NCBI GenBank assembly: GCA_037046615.1
Contig: JBAOHD010000017.1
Span: 124,001-188,000 of the forward strand
DNA length: 64,000 bases
Reading direction: 5' to 3'
From: Phosphoribacter sp037046615
GTDB taxonomy: Bacteria; Actinomycetota; Actinomycetes; Actinomycetales; Dermatophilaceae
Under the pieces are notes generated by a model, which did no database searches, was not told the origin of the DNA, and saw only the letters and a program-made list of their open reading frames with translations. Positions 21,464 to 29,263 of the stretch are shown here, in pieces. Position 1 is the first letter of the stretch; every line of letters starts with the position of its first letter. The translations under genes were made by a program, and so were the position numbers.

Positions 21464-21523
21464 GGGAACGGCTCCTTTCTGTGGAGGTAGGGGCAGCGTA
21501 TGCCGCTCCCTGGGGCGATGGGG

Positions 21524-23611
21524 TCAGGCCGTGACGGCCGCAGCCGGACGGCTGTTCCCCTTGAGGGCGATGACAAGGCCGGCCATGACGGCGACTCCGA
21601 CCGCGAGCGCGATGAGGAAGCCGACGAAGTTGCCGATGAGGGGGAGCACCCAGATGCCGCCGTGCGGCGCACGGAGCGAGGCACCGAAGGCCATGGTGAG
21701 GGCACCCGTGACGGCCGACCCGACGACCGAGCTGGCGATGATGCGACCCGGGTCGGCGGCAGCGAAGGGGATCGCGCCTTCGGAGATGAACGATGCGCCG
21801 AGGAGCCAGGCAGCCTTGCCGTTTTCCTGCTCGACCTCGGTGAACAGCTTCGGGCGGAGCGTCGTGGCCAGTGCCAGACCGAGCGGGGCGACCATGCCGG
21901 CAGCCATGACAGCAGCCATGACCTTGAGCTGCGGAGCGTCCAGAGCGGTGCCCGCGGCCGCCAGACCAGTCGTGCCGAAGGTGTAGGCGACCTTGTTGAC
22001 GGGGCCACCGAGGTCGAAGCCCATCATCGCGCCGACGATGAGGCCGAGGATGATCCCGCCGCTGACGCCCAGGCTGTTGAGGCCGTTGGTCAAGGCGTCC
22101 ATGAGGGCCTTGATCGGGCGACCGAGGACCGTGATGAACACGCCTGCGGTGATGAGGGTGGAGATGAGCGGGATGACGACGACCGGCATGACCCCGCGGA
22201 CACCCTTGGAGACCTTCCATCCCGCCACCCACTTGGCGATGAAGCCGCCGAGCAGACCCGTGACCAGACCGCCGAGGAAGCCGGCGCCCATCGTCGCGGA
22301 GATCGAGCCACCGACGATGCCGGGGACGAGACCGGGACGGTCGGCGATCGCGTAGGCGATGTAGCCCGAGAGGATCGGCACGAGGAAGCCGAATGCCGCG
22401 GCACCGATGACGAACAGCAGGGCGGCCCAGTGGGTCAGCGACAGCGGGTTGAAGCTGTCCATGAGGCTGAAGGCCGGGTCCTTGGCCGTGATGCCGTACT
22501 TCACGATGTCGACGGCGCCGTTCTGTCCCAGCGCCACCTGCGCGAGCATGAAGCCCAACGCGATGAGGATGCCGCCGGCGGCGACGAACGGGATCATGTA
22601 GGACACGCCGGTCATGAGCCACGTGCGCAGCTTGGTGCCGGTGCTCTGGGTCGCTGCCGGGGCGGCGGCAGCGGCCGCCACCGCGTGTGCAGCGCGCTCG
22701 CGGGCAGCGGGGTCAGCGGCGAAGGCCTGTGCGGCCGCGACAGCCTGGGCGACGAGGGCCGGACCGTCGGAGATGGCCTTCTTGACCCCCACATCGATCG
22801 TCGGCTTGCCGGCGAAGCGGGCAGCGTCCTTGACGGGCAGGTCGTGGGCGAAGATGACCGCGTCTGCTGCGTCGATCTCGGCCTGGCTGATCGGGGTCGA
22901 CCCGGCCGAGCCTTGGGTCTCGACGGTGATCGAGTGCCCGGCGCCCTTCGCCGCAGCCTCGAGGGCCTCGGCGGCCATGTAGGTGTGGGCAATGCCCGTC
23001 GGGCACGAGGTGACGCCCACGAAACGCATCGGCCGAGCAGTCCGTTCGGGAGTGTGCGACGACGCAGCAGCGGTGGCTGCAGCAGCGGTGGCTGCAGCCG
23101 CGGGGGCTGCAGCCGCGGGGGCTGCAGCCGCAGGAGCGGCCGCGGCGGCGGCGGCGGGAGCCGCGTCGAGCGAGACCGCATCGTTGACGAGACGGACGAC
23201 CTCGGCCTTGGTCGTCGCGCTGCGCAGCGCGGCGACGAAGTCCTTCTTCATGAGGGCGCGGGCGAGCTTGGGCAGCATCTGCATGTGGGCGTCGCCACCG
23301 GCCGCTGGTGCGGCGATGAGGAAGACGAGGTCGGCGGGGCCGTCCTTGGCGCCCCAGTCGAGACCGCCGTCGATCCGGCCGAACGCCAGTGACGGCTCGG
23401 TGATCGCGGCGCTGCGGGCGTGCGGGATGCCGATCCCGCCGGGCAGGCCGGTGGCCATCGTGGCTTCGCGGGCGGCGACATCGGCGACGAACTGCTCGAG
23501 GTCGGTGCATCGACCCGAGTCCACGAGGGTCGCTGCGAGCGTCCTCGTGGCCTCATGGCGGTCGGCACCAGCGAGGTCGAGGGCGACCTGCGCTTCGGTG
23601 ATGAGGGACAT
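21524..23611 (-). CDS. fruA: PTS fructose transporter, EIIA-EIIB-EIIC fusion
   Basis: This 695-residue fructose permease phosphorylates fructose to fructose-1-phosphate during import. The N-terminal EIIA domain (residues about 1-150) has the active His in GIGIPHARSAA. A long alanine/proline linker follows (about 155-190). The EIIB-fru domain has the active Cys in FVGVTSCPTGIAHTYMAAEAL. The EIIC domain spans about residue 345 to the end, with some ten membrane helices and FDLGGPVNKVAYTFG. I chose the ATG at 23611, which is preceded by AAGGAG seven bases upstream; the longer open frame runs through fruK in another frame. Confidence 0.95.
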   Translation of the reverse strand: MSLITEAQVALDLAGADRHEATRTLAATLVDSGRCTDLEQFVADVAAREATMATGLPGGIGIPHARSAAITEPSLAFGRIDGGLDWGAKDGPADLVFLIAAPAAGGDAHMQMLPKLARALMKKDFVAALRSATTKAEVVRLVNDAVSLDAAPAAAAAAAPAAAAPAAAAPAAAATAAAATAAASSHTPERTARPMRFVGVTSCPTGIAHTYMAAEALEAAAKGAGHSITVETQGSAGSTPISQAEIDAADAVIFAHDLPVKDAARFAGKPTIDVGVKKAISDGPALVAQAVAAAQAFAADPAARERAAHAVAAAAAAPAATQSTGTKLRTWLMTGVSYMIPFVAAGGILIALGFMLAQVALGQNGAVDIVKYGITAKDPAFSLMDSFNPLSLTHWAALLFVIGAAAFGFLVPILSGYIAYAIADRPGLVPGIVGGSISATMGAGFLGGLVTGLLGGFIAKWVAGWKVSKGVRGVMPVVVIPLISTLITAGVFITVLGRPIKALMDALTNGLNSLGVSGGIILGLIVGAMMGFDLGGPVNKVAYTFGTTGLAAAGTALDAPQLKVMAAVMAAGMVAPLGLALATTLRPKLFTEVEQENGKAAWLLGASFISEGAIPFAAADPGRIIASSVVGSAVTGALTMAFGASLRAPHGGIWVLPLIGNFVGFLIALAVGVAVMAGLVIALKGNSRPAAAVTA
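23060..23165 (+). repeat. Tandem repeat encoding the FruA Ala/Pro linker
   Basis: Short imperfect direct repeats built on GCGGTGGCTGCAGCA and GCGGGGGCTGCAGCC are head-to-tail for about 100 bases. Read on the minus strand they encode the AAPAAAAPAAAAPAAAA-type linker joining EIIA to EIIB of FruA. Such arrays change length easily by slippage, so linker length may vary between strains. Confidence 0.75.
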
Positions 23612-23793
23612 CGGTGCTCCTTGAGATGGGTGGCTGCGCGGGTGGCCGAGAGAGGAGTCGGGTGCTGGGTGAGGGTCGGCGTGGTGGTGGTGGGCGTCGG
23701 GTGGAGGTGGTGCGGTGGGCGTGCGGTGCAGGCGGTGCAGGTGGTGCGTTGGAACGGGTGGTTCAGGCGAGTCGTCCTGGTGGAGCGGGCGGC
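23612..23793 (-). promoter_or_regulatory. C-rich, G-poor leader between fruK and fruA
   Basis: The 182 bases between fruK and fruA are strongly strand-skewed. On the transcribed (minus-strand) RNA they are rich in C with very few G, for example repeated CCACC and CACCACC. No gene is seen here. Such C-rich, unstructured RNA is the known character of Rho-loading sites, so an attenuation point inside the fru operon is possible. The proposal rests only on composition. Confidence 0.3.
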
Positions 23794-24741
23794 TCAGTCG
23801 GTGAGGACCATGGCGAGGTCCGGGTCGGGGGTGCTCGTCACGGCGGTCGCCGCGACGTCCTCGGGAGTGGGCATCCGGCTGCCGGGAAGGCTCACCGCGG
23901 CCGAACCCCAAGCCACGCCGGTGGCGAGCGCTTCGGCGGGGGAGGCGCCGCGGCATACGGCATGGAGGTAGCCCGCGAGAAGGGAGTCGCCGGCGCCGAC
24001 GGTCGACACGGGGCGCTCGATGTGGCCGGACGCGTGGGCGATGCCGTCTTCGGTCACGACGACGGCGCCGTGCTTGCCGAGGCTCACGACGACGGTGCCG
24101 ACCCCGCCCTGGACGAGGTCGAGAGCGGCGGCATACACGTCACCGAGGGTGGGGAGAGTGCGGCCGACGAGTTCCTCGAGCTCTTCGTGGTTGGGCTTGA
24201 TGAGGTCGGGGTGGGCCGGCATGGCAGCGGCGAGGGGGGCTCCAGAGGAGTCGATCGCGACGAGCAGCCCGGCGGCGTGGCCGCGCGCGACGAGGGTCGC
24301 GTAGATGTCGGCGCCCAGCCCGGGGGCCAGGCTGCCCGAGCCGACGAGCCAGGTCGCGTCGGTGAGGGCCGTGTCGACCGCGGCGACGAGGGCATCCGCT
24401 TCCGCGGGCGACAAAGTCGGGCCGGGCTCGTTGACCTTAGTCGTCGTGCCGTCGGGCTCGATGATCGCGATATTCATCCGGGTCGTGCCCGAGATCGGGA
24501 CGGCGGTGTATGCCGTGCCGGAGCGGTCGAGCAGGTCGGTCATGAGGTGCCCCTCGGGGCCACCCGTCGGCAGGACCGCGAGCGCCTCGGTGCCATTGGC
24601 GGTCAGCGCGCGCGCGACGTTGATCCCTTTGCCGCCCGGGTCGATCCGGCTCTCGGTTGCGCGGTGGACCTCGCCGTGTTCGAGCACGTCGACGGAGATC
24701 GTGCGGTCGATGCTCGGGTTAGGGGTGAGCGTGACGATCAT
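23794..24741 (-). CDS. fruK: 1-phosphofructokinase
   Basis: This 315-residue PfkB-family sugar kinase converts the fructose-1-phosphate made by FruA to fructose-1,6-bisphosphate. Signatures are IVTLTPNPSIDRTI at the N-terminus, DPGGKGINVARAL (substrate-binding GG motif) and STVGAGDSLLAGYLHA (catalytic Asp, anion hole). The ATG at 24741 is the conserved family start and overlaps the end of fruR by four bases, which argues for coupled translation. The stop is followed by a 182-base C-rich gap before fruA. Confidence 0.94.
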   Translation of the reverse strand: MIVTLTPNPSIDRTISVDVLEHGEVHRATESRIDPGGKGINVARALTANGTEALAVLPTGGPEGHLMTDLLDRSGTAYTAVPISGTTRMNIAIIEPDGTTTKVNEPGPTLSPAEADALVAAVDTALTDATWLVGSGSLAPGLGADIYATLVARGHAAGLLVAIDSSGAPLAAAMPAHPDLIKPNHEELEELVGRTLPTLGDVYAAALDLVQGGVGTVVVSLGKHGAVVVTEDGIAHASGHIERPVSTVGAGDSLLAGYLHAVCRGASPAEALATGVAWGSAAVSLPGSRMPTPEDVAATAVTSTPDPDLAMVLTD

Positions 24742-25511
24742 GCGCGGATGACCTCCGGTCCGTGGGCTTCGAATTCCTGGGCAGTTTCGAGGTCGAGGCC
24801 GGTGTCGGTCACGAGGACGCTCAGGTCCTCCAGCGACGCGAAGCGGCTGAAGTGTTCGGTGCCGACCTTGGACGAGTCGGCGAGGACGGCGCACTGTCGG
24901 GCAGCGGCGGCCATGGCGTGCTTGGCGAGGGCCTCGCTGGGGTCGGGCGTCGTGAGTCCACGCTCGACCGAGACCCCGTTGGTGCCGAGGAAGGCGATGT
25001 CGACGGTGACATCGGTGAGGGCGGACACCACCCAGTCGCCGACGGCAGCCTGGGTGCGCGGGCGGAAGCGTCCGCCGAGCACATAGAGCGAGATCGCCTT
25101 GACCGAGCTGAGGGCTTGGACGATGGGAAGCGAGTTGGTGACGACCGTGAGTTCCCGGTCCGTGGGGAGGATCTTGGCCAAGGCGAGGGTCGTCGTGCCC
25201 GAGTCGAGCAGGATCGTCCCTTCGTCCGGCACGAGCGCAAGGGCCGCCTTGGCGATCCGCTCCTTCTCCGCGACGAAGCGTTCTGACCGGATCGCGACGG
25301 ACGGCTCGAAGCCAAGTCGCTCGACAGGAATGGCGCCTCCGTGGACGCGCCGCAGAGCGCCACCGCGCTCGAGATTGGTGAGATCGCGGCGGATCGTCTC
25401 GGGTGAGACATCGAGTTCCTCAGCCAGGGCGAGGACCTCCACCCGGCCGGCCGCGCGCGCAACGGTCAGGATGCGCTGTTGACGTTCTGCTGCGTACACC
25501 TGTTCCTCCAT
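24738..25511 (-). CDS. fruR: DeoR-family transcriptional regulator of the fructose operon
   Basis: This 257-residue regulator has an N-terminal winged helix-turn-helix (residues about 8-60; RILTVARAAGRVEVLALAEELDVSPETIRRDL region) and a C-terminal DeoR sensor domain. The sensor has the sugar-phosphate-binding SGTTTLALAK and FLGTNGVSVERG motifs. Being first in fruR-fruK-fruA, it most likely represses the operon until fructose-1-phosphate or a related phosphate ester binds. The ATG at 25511 follows an AGGTGTACGCAGCAG-type leader; the AT-rich region upstream probably holds its operator. Confidence 0.9.
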   Translation of the reverse strand: MEEQVYAAERQQRILTVARAAGRVEVLALAEELDVSPETIRRDLTNLERGGALRRVHGGAIPVERLGFEPSVAIRSERFVAEKERIAKAALALVPDEGTILLDSGTTTLALAKILPTDRELTVVTNSLPIVQALSSVKAISLYVLGGRFRPRTQAAVGDWVVSALTDVTVDIAFLGTNGVSVERGLTTPDPSEALAKHAMAAAARQCAVLADSSKVGTEHFSRFASLEDLSVLVTDTGLDLETAQEFEAHGPEVIRA

Positions 25512-25657
25512 CGACAGTGATGGCCCAGTCCTGCCCGGTCTGGACTGACTGGATTTGGATCTGACCGTGGAAACGATAGTAGGCGCCTAGACGGTCACAT
25601 GTAAAGAGTTTCGGGCAAAGAAAAAGAGAAACGGCCATAAACGGGCGGGGGCCTGCG
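25512..25657 (-). promoter_or_regulatory. Putative fru operon control region
   Basis: This is a 146-base AT-enriched gap between the divergent fruR and nuoB-like genes. It contains an inverted pair GTTTC (25608-25612) and GAAAC (25628-25632), 15 bases apart. A further GAAAC core occurs at about 25570-25574. Such repeats are plausible DeoR-type operators. I could not assign reliable -35 and -10 hexamers. Both divergent genes could be controlled from here. Confidence 0.35.
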
Positions 25658-26161
25658 ATGCCGGCGCGGCGAGCGATTACCGTGACTCCCGTGAGGACGA
25701 GCAGCGAGCGCATCGAGCCCGGCGGGCAGCGCATCGAGCAGCCGCTGCAGCCGCTGCAGCCGTCGCAGGAGTCAGCAGCGCTGACAGGTCGTCTGCGCGC
25801 GCTGCACCTGCCGGTGGCGTGCTGCGCGCTCGAAGCGCTCGCGGCCACGAGCGCGCTGGCGGCTCTCGGGGTCGACCTCGTCGACGACGAACCCGCCGAG
25901 GCGGATCTTCTCGTCATCTCCGGCACGGTCACCCACACGATGGCTCCGACCATCGCCGCGGTCCACGCCCGGCTGCGTCCCGGCGCCCGGGTCATCGCCT
26001 TCGGCGTGTGCGCGACGACGGGCGGTCCTTACTGGGATTCCTACTCCGTGCTCCAGGGTGTCGACCGGGTCGTGCCCGTCGACCGCTACGTGCCCGGGTG
26101 TCCTCCGCGACCGCAAGCCCTCGTCGACGCGATCACCAGCCTGATAGGGGCGCAGGGATGA
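25658..26161 (+). CDS. NuoB-like iron-sulfur protein
   Basis: This 167-residue protein is related to the NuoB/small-hydrogenase-subunit family. All four N2-type cluster cysteines are present: the adjacent pair in VACCALEALA, one in IAFGVCATTGGPYWDSY, and one in VDRYVPGCPPRPQALVDAI. It differs from main-operon NuoB by its short form and by standing outside the nuo operon. The first 45 residues are not conserved, so the start (ATG 25658 or a later GTG) is uncertain. Its stop overlaps the next gene, a NuoC-like ORF. No NuoD partner is nearby, so the redox partner is unknown. Confidence 0.82.
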   Translation: MPARRAITVTPVRTSSERIEPGGQRIEQPLQPLQPSQESAALTGRLRALHLPVACCALEALAATSALAALGVDLVDDEPAEADLLVISGTVTHTMAPTIAAVHARLRPGARVIAFGVCATTGGPYWDSYSVLQGVDRVVPVDRYVPGCPPRPQALVDAITSLIGAQG

Positions 26162-26592
26162 TCTCGGAAGGTGCCGTCGCCGAGGTGCCCCTCGCGGAGT
26201 GGGCCGACCGCGCAAGGGCGCTGCGCGATGACGGGTATGCCGTGTTCGACTCCCTCGTCGCGTGGCCCACCTCGGGTGGCCTCGGGGTGCGCCTCCACCT
26301 GCGCCGGCGCGACGGTGAGTTGCACGGCATACGGATCGAGGTGCCCGATGGTGAGCCACTCGGGAGCCTGACCGCGCTCTTCCGCGGTGCGGCGTGGCCC
26401 GAGCGCGAGGCGGCGGAGTTGCTGGGGCTCTGCGTGGCCGGTTTCGACGACGGCACGGGCCTCGGCCTGCGTCCCCTCCTCGTCCACGCGACGGCGGGTA
26501 TGCCGGGCGAGCCGAGCTATCCGCTGCGCCCCGAGTCCCCCCTGACGGCGAGGACCGAGACGCCGTGGCCGGGGCGGGAGGCCAGGAAATGA
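26158..26592 (+). CDS. NuoC-like (30-kDa subunit) protein
   Basis: This 144-residue protein has a segment FRGAAWPEREAAELLGLCVAGF followed by LRPLLV. This corresponds to the conserved P-x-W-E-R-E-x-x-D-L-x-G core of NuoC and of energy-converting hydrogenase subunits. It is much shorter than normal NuoC. The ATG overlaps the nuoB-like stop, and its stop overlaps the ferredoxin gene (ATGA), so the three genes form one coupled unit. The function is inferred: probably a scaffold of a small soluble or membrane-recruited oxidoreductase. Confidence 0.75.
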   Translation: MISEGAVAEVPLAEWADRARALRDDGYAVFDSLVAWPTSGGLGVRLHLRRRDGELHGIRIEVPDGEPLGSLTALFRGAAWPEREAAELLGLCVAGFDDGTGLGLRPLLVHATAGMPGEPSYPLRPESPLTARTETPWPGREARK

Positions 26593-27002
26593 GCGATCCA
26601 AACCCTTCAGCAGAGGCCGCTCCCCGTCGCCGGGGCACCCTTGCCCTCATCCCCGACAAGTGCACCTCCTGCCTCATCTGCGCGCAGGAGTGCCCGGACT
26701 GGTGCATCCACATTTCCTCGCATACCGAGACCGAGCCGCCGACGACGCCTCGCGGCCGGCCGAGGGTGGTCAAAGTCCTCGACGAGTTCGTCATCGACAT
26801 GGGCCACTGCCAACGCTGCGGGATCTGCGTGGAGGTGTGCCCCTTCGACGCGCTCGCGTGGGTCGCGCAGGCTGCCCCGGCGGAGGCGAGCACGACAGCG
26901 CTCCGCCACGACACCGGTCGATTGGCCGCGTGGCTGGGGGACTCGACAGGGGAGGGCTCCGAGGGCCGTCTCGGGAACACTGCCGACGATCACGAGCGTT
27001 GA
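26589..27002 (+). CDS. NuoI-like 2[4Fe-4S] ferredoxin
   Basis: This 137-residue protein has two complete 4Fe-4S motifs, CTSCLICAQECPDWCI and CQRCGICVEVCPFDAL, spaced by about 37 residues as in NuoI. The C-terminal 40 residues are low in conservation and acidic. It is the third gene of the nuoB-nuoC-nuoI-like cassette and ends six bases before htpX. With the two neighbours it could pass electrons between N6-like and N2-like clusters without the rest of complex I. Confidence 0.82.
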   Translation: MSDPNPSAEAAPRRRGTLALIPDKCTSCLICAQECPDWCIHISSHTETEPPTTPRGRPRVVKVLDEFVIDMGHCQRCGICVEVCPFDALAWVAQAAPAEASTTALRHDTGRLAAWLGDSTGEGSEGRLGNTADDHER

Positions 27003-27008
27003 GCGGGC

Positions 27009-27893
27009 ATGCGTCGTCATTACAACGGACTCAAGACCGCCGCCCTGTTCGGGGCGATCTGGGCCCTCCTGCTGGGCCTGGCCGCCGTCATCTCCGGCGG
27101 TCGTTACATCTGGGTCGGGGCCCTGCTCGGCTTGGCGATGACCGCCTACGGCTATTGGAACAGCGACAAGATCGCGATCAAGGCGATGCACGCCTATCCC
27201 GTCTCCGAAGCGCAAGCCCCCGTGATGTATCGGATCGTGCGCGAACTCTCCACGGCCGCAGGCAAACCCATGCCCCGGCTCTACATGTCACCGACCGACG
27301 CACCCAACGCGTTCGCGACCGGCCGCAACCCCGACAATGCCGCCGTCTGTTGCACCGAAGGGATCATGCGGCTGCTCGACGAGCGTGAGCTGCGCGGGGT
27401 CCTCGGCCACGAGCTCATGCACGTCTACAACCGCGACATCCTCACGTCCTCGGTCGCGGCGGCAGTCGCCGGTGTCATCACCTCGGTTGCCCAGATGCTC
27501 ATGTTCTTTGGCGCCTTCGGCGGCGGCAACGACGAAAACCGCCCCAACCCGATCGCCATGCTCGCGATGGCCCTCCTCGCGCCCATGGCCGCGTCTGTCA
27601 TCCAGCTCGCGATCAGCCGGACGCGGGAATACGACGCCGACGAGGACGGTGCGCGCCTGACCGGTGATCCCCTCGCGCTCGCGTCGGCGCTGCGCAAACT
27701 CGACGCCGGGGTGGCGCGGGCGCCCCTCGCGCCCGCACCGGCCCTGGTCAACGCGAGCCACATGATGATCGCCAACCCCTTCCGCCCCCAGGACGTATCG
27801 CGGCTGTTCTCCACCCACCCGCCGATGCACGAGCGGATCGCCCGCCTCGAAGGCATGGCCGACGGCCCGACCGGCATGGGTTACGGCCGCTAG
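27009..27893 (+). CDS. htpX: M48-family membrane metalloprotease HtpX
   Basis: This 294-residue zinc protease takes part in membrane-protein quality control. Two hydrophobic helices lie near the N-terminus (residues about 10-55) and two more after the active site. The zinc motif GHELMHVYNRDIL (HExxH) and the downstream Glu in REYDADEDGARL are intact. An ATG start follows GAGCGGGC six bases after the ferredoxin stop. The adjacency to the NuoB/C/I cassette may be incidental. Confidence 0.94.
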   Translation: MRRHYNGLKTAALFGAIWALLLGLAAVISGGRYIWVGALLGLAMTAYGYWNSDKIAIKAMHAYPVSEAQAPVMYRIVRELSTAAGKPMPRLYMSPTDAPNAFATGRNPDNAAVCCTEGIMRLLDERELRGVLGHELMHVYNRDILTSSVAAAVAGVITSVAQMLMFFGAFGGGNDENRPNPIAMLAMALLAPMAASVIQLAISRTREYDADEDGARLTGDPLALASALRKLDAGVARAPLAPAPALVNASHMMIANPFRPQDVSRLFSTHPPMHERIARLEGMADGPTGMGYGR

Positions 27894-28415
27894 GGTCACA
27901 GTCGTCGGGAAATACGGTCGTCGCGGGCGCTCAGGCGGCCGTGATCTGCGTCACACTGCTGGCTCGGCGATCCCGCACCCCGACCGGTGGGAGTCGGCAT
28001 GACCGTCGTGAGCGACCGCACTCAGTGTGTGAGCCGCACGCCCTCACGGAGGCCCCGGCGTGGTGCGCTCCGAGCTGACCCTGGGTCCTGCCGGGAAGTC
28101 TGTGCGACCGGGGGATGTGCGTACTTCCCTGGGCCGCAATGGAATTGGCCACAAGCGACGGCAGTTCGAACAGGGCAAAGTATTTGAGCGCAGTTATTAA
28201 GACGCCCTGAGCAATAGAACGGGAGCCTATTTATGACTCGCGATTTGTCTGCAGACTTTAGGAATTTCGCGAGACAAACTTCGAGGAATATTGACTCTCA
28301 ACCTCTGATCCTTAAGTCTGACAGATCTGCTATTAATTTGCGCTTGACTTCTCAATGGGTCGTATGGCGCAATGGGGTCAGTGGCATGGTGCCATGTGTG
28401 AAGAAAGGGAGAACA
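27894..28415. other. Gene-poor, lower-GC stretch at the left of an island
   Basis: About 520 bases carry no gene I can support. The first half is still GC-rich and contains two short open frames in opposite directions (about 28.0-28.19 and 27.93-28.15 kb) without family features. From about 28160 the composition shifts abruptly: AT content rises, with several TTAA, TATTT and AATTT runs not seen elsewhere. Within it, TTGACT at 28291-28296 could be a -35 element. The open frame that begins at 28233 probably represents leader sequence. The iterated GTATGCCG motif is absent from here. Confidence 0.5.
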
Positions 28416-28796
28416 ATGGAAGCGCAAGGCACAGGGGTCACGAGGGTCTGGCTTGAGAAGGTCCAGGAGTTGACCCAGGAGCACGAGGCGCTCGAGGCCT
28501 CCTGCCTCTCCAGGCACCAAGCCGTAGAGAAGTGGTTCGCTGGTCGAATGAAGGACCTGGCCGAGCGGCGTGAGGGGCTCTTCGCCAATCCCGAGGACCT
28601 CGTCGTGCTGGTGCGCACGACGCAAGGAGGAGACCTTGAGGTCTACCACTCGGCGGCCGGAACGTGCCGTCGAGCTCCCCGGGTCGACGTCGCCCGGATG
28701 TTGGAGCATGAGGCCAGGCGGCGACGCCTGGTGCGCTGTAGTGCATGTTCGTGGCCGCGAGTCCTCACGGTCGTTGGCGCCAAGGTTGCGTCATGA
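28416..28796 (+). CDS. Small Cys-containing protein of unknown function in the island
   Basis: I do not recognise this 126-residue protein. I chose the ATG at 28416 because AAAGGGAG lies eight bases upstream; an in-frame ATG at 28233 would add 61 unusual residues. The first half is predicted helical and charged (VQELTQEHEALEASCL, RMKDLAERREG). The second half has a mixed segment (LVVLVRTTQGGDLEVYHS) followed by CRRAP and RLVRCSACSWPR. The three cysteines and a His could bind a metal. The stop overlaps the next ATG, so the two genes form a coupled pair. Base composition differs from the neighbours, suggesting acquisition. Confidence 0.6.
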   Translation: MEAQGTGVTRVWLEKVQELTQEHEALEASCLSRHQAVEKWFAGRMKDLAERREGLFANPEDLVVLVRTTQGGDLEVYHSAAGTCRRAPRVDVARMLEHEARRRRLVRCSACSWPRVLTVVGAKVAS

Positions 28797-28996
28797 GCCT
28801 CGGTATCAACAAGGACTTAGAGCCGCTTGCTAGGCGAGTCCGGCGCGGAGGCGGGTCGGTGTCGATCACCCGAAGAAATCACGTGAAGTGGATCATGCCG
28901 AGCGGGAAAACCATCAGATCCGGCCTGACAATGAGCAGTCGAACGGCCAGGGTAAAGAAGCGCGAAATAGAGCGCGAACTATGCGCGGTTCTGTAG
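28793..28996 (+). CDS. HicA-like small basic protein (putative)
   Basis: This 67-residue basic protein has the layout of phage- and plasmid-borne HicA-like proteins: an N-terminal helix (KDLEPLARRVRRGGG), a short strand with a His (SITRRNHVKWIMPSGKTI), and a closing Arg-rich helix (SSRTARVKKREIERELC). HicA toxins use such a His in a double-stranded-RNA-binding-like fold; no HicB-type antitoxin is recognisable beside it. It uses TTA for Leu at 28817, rare here. The ATG overlaps the preceding stop by four bases. The function is tentative. Confidence 0.5.
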   Translation: MSLGINKDLEPLARRVRRGGGSVSITRRNHVKWIMPSGKTIRSGLTMSSRTARVKKREIERELCAVL

Positions 28997-29263
28997 CGTC
29001 AAATTGGCAGGATTGCGGATAGTATTCGTGAGGCATTTAGAGGATGCGAGAGTGACGTCGAACCTGCATCACAATGGCACCGACAGGTGAACTTAGTTCA
29101 GTATCTGTCGACCGGGCTTTGACAATGTTGACAGGGAGGTTGCTCGAATGAGGGTCGAGGACTCCGGCAGTGGGAGAAATTGCTCGGACACCACGGCTGC
29201 CCTGTCATCGGGTATTCGGCCCCGTGCGGCCGCTGACGTGACGCCGCTGACAGACTCGAGGCC
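28997..29263. other. Right flank of the island, no gene seen
   Basis: These 267 bases lie between the HicA-like ORF and pepN. Composition returns to high GC at about 29150. Two TTGACA hexamers (29119-29124 and 29128-29133) are present, but neither has a convincing -10 at the right distance. No tRNA, repeat boundary or integrase remnant is visible. Confidence 0.4.

Noticed and set aside
23060..23165. Repeat array considered as a CRISPR
   Set aside because: Units are contiguous, in frame and encode the FruA linker; there are no unique spacers.
28160..28180. GTTCGAAC resembling a tRNA T-loop
   Set aside because: No acceptor, anticodon or D arm can be formed around it.
27931..28187. Two short ORFs left of the island
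   Set aside because: No ribosome-binding site, no conserved features, and they overlap each other on opposite strands.
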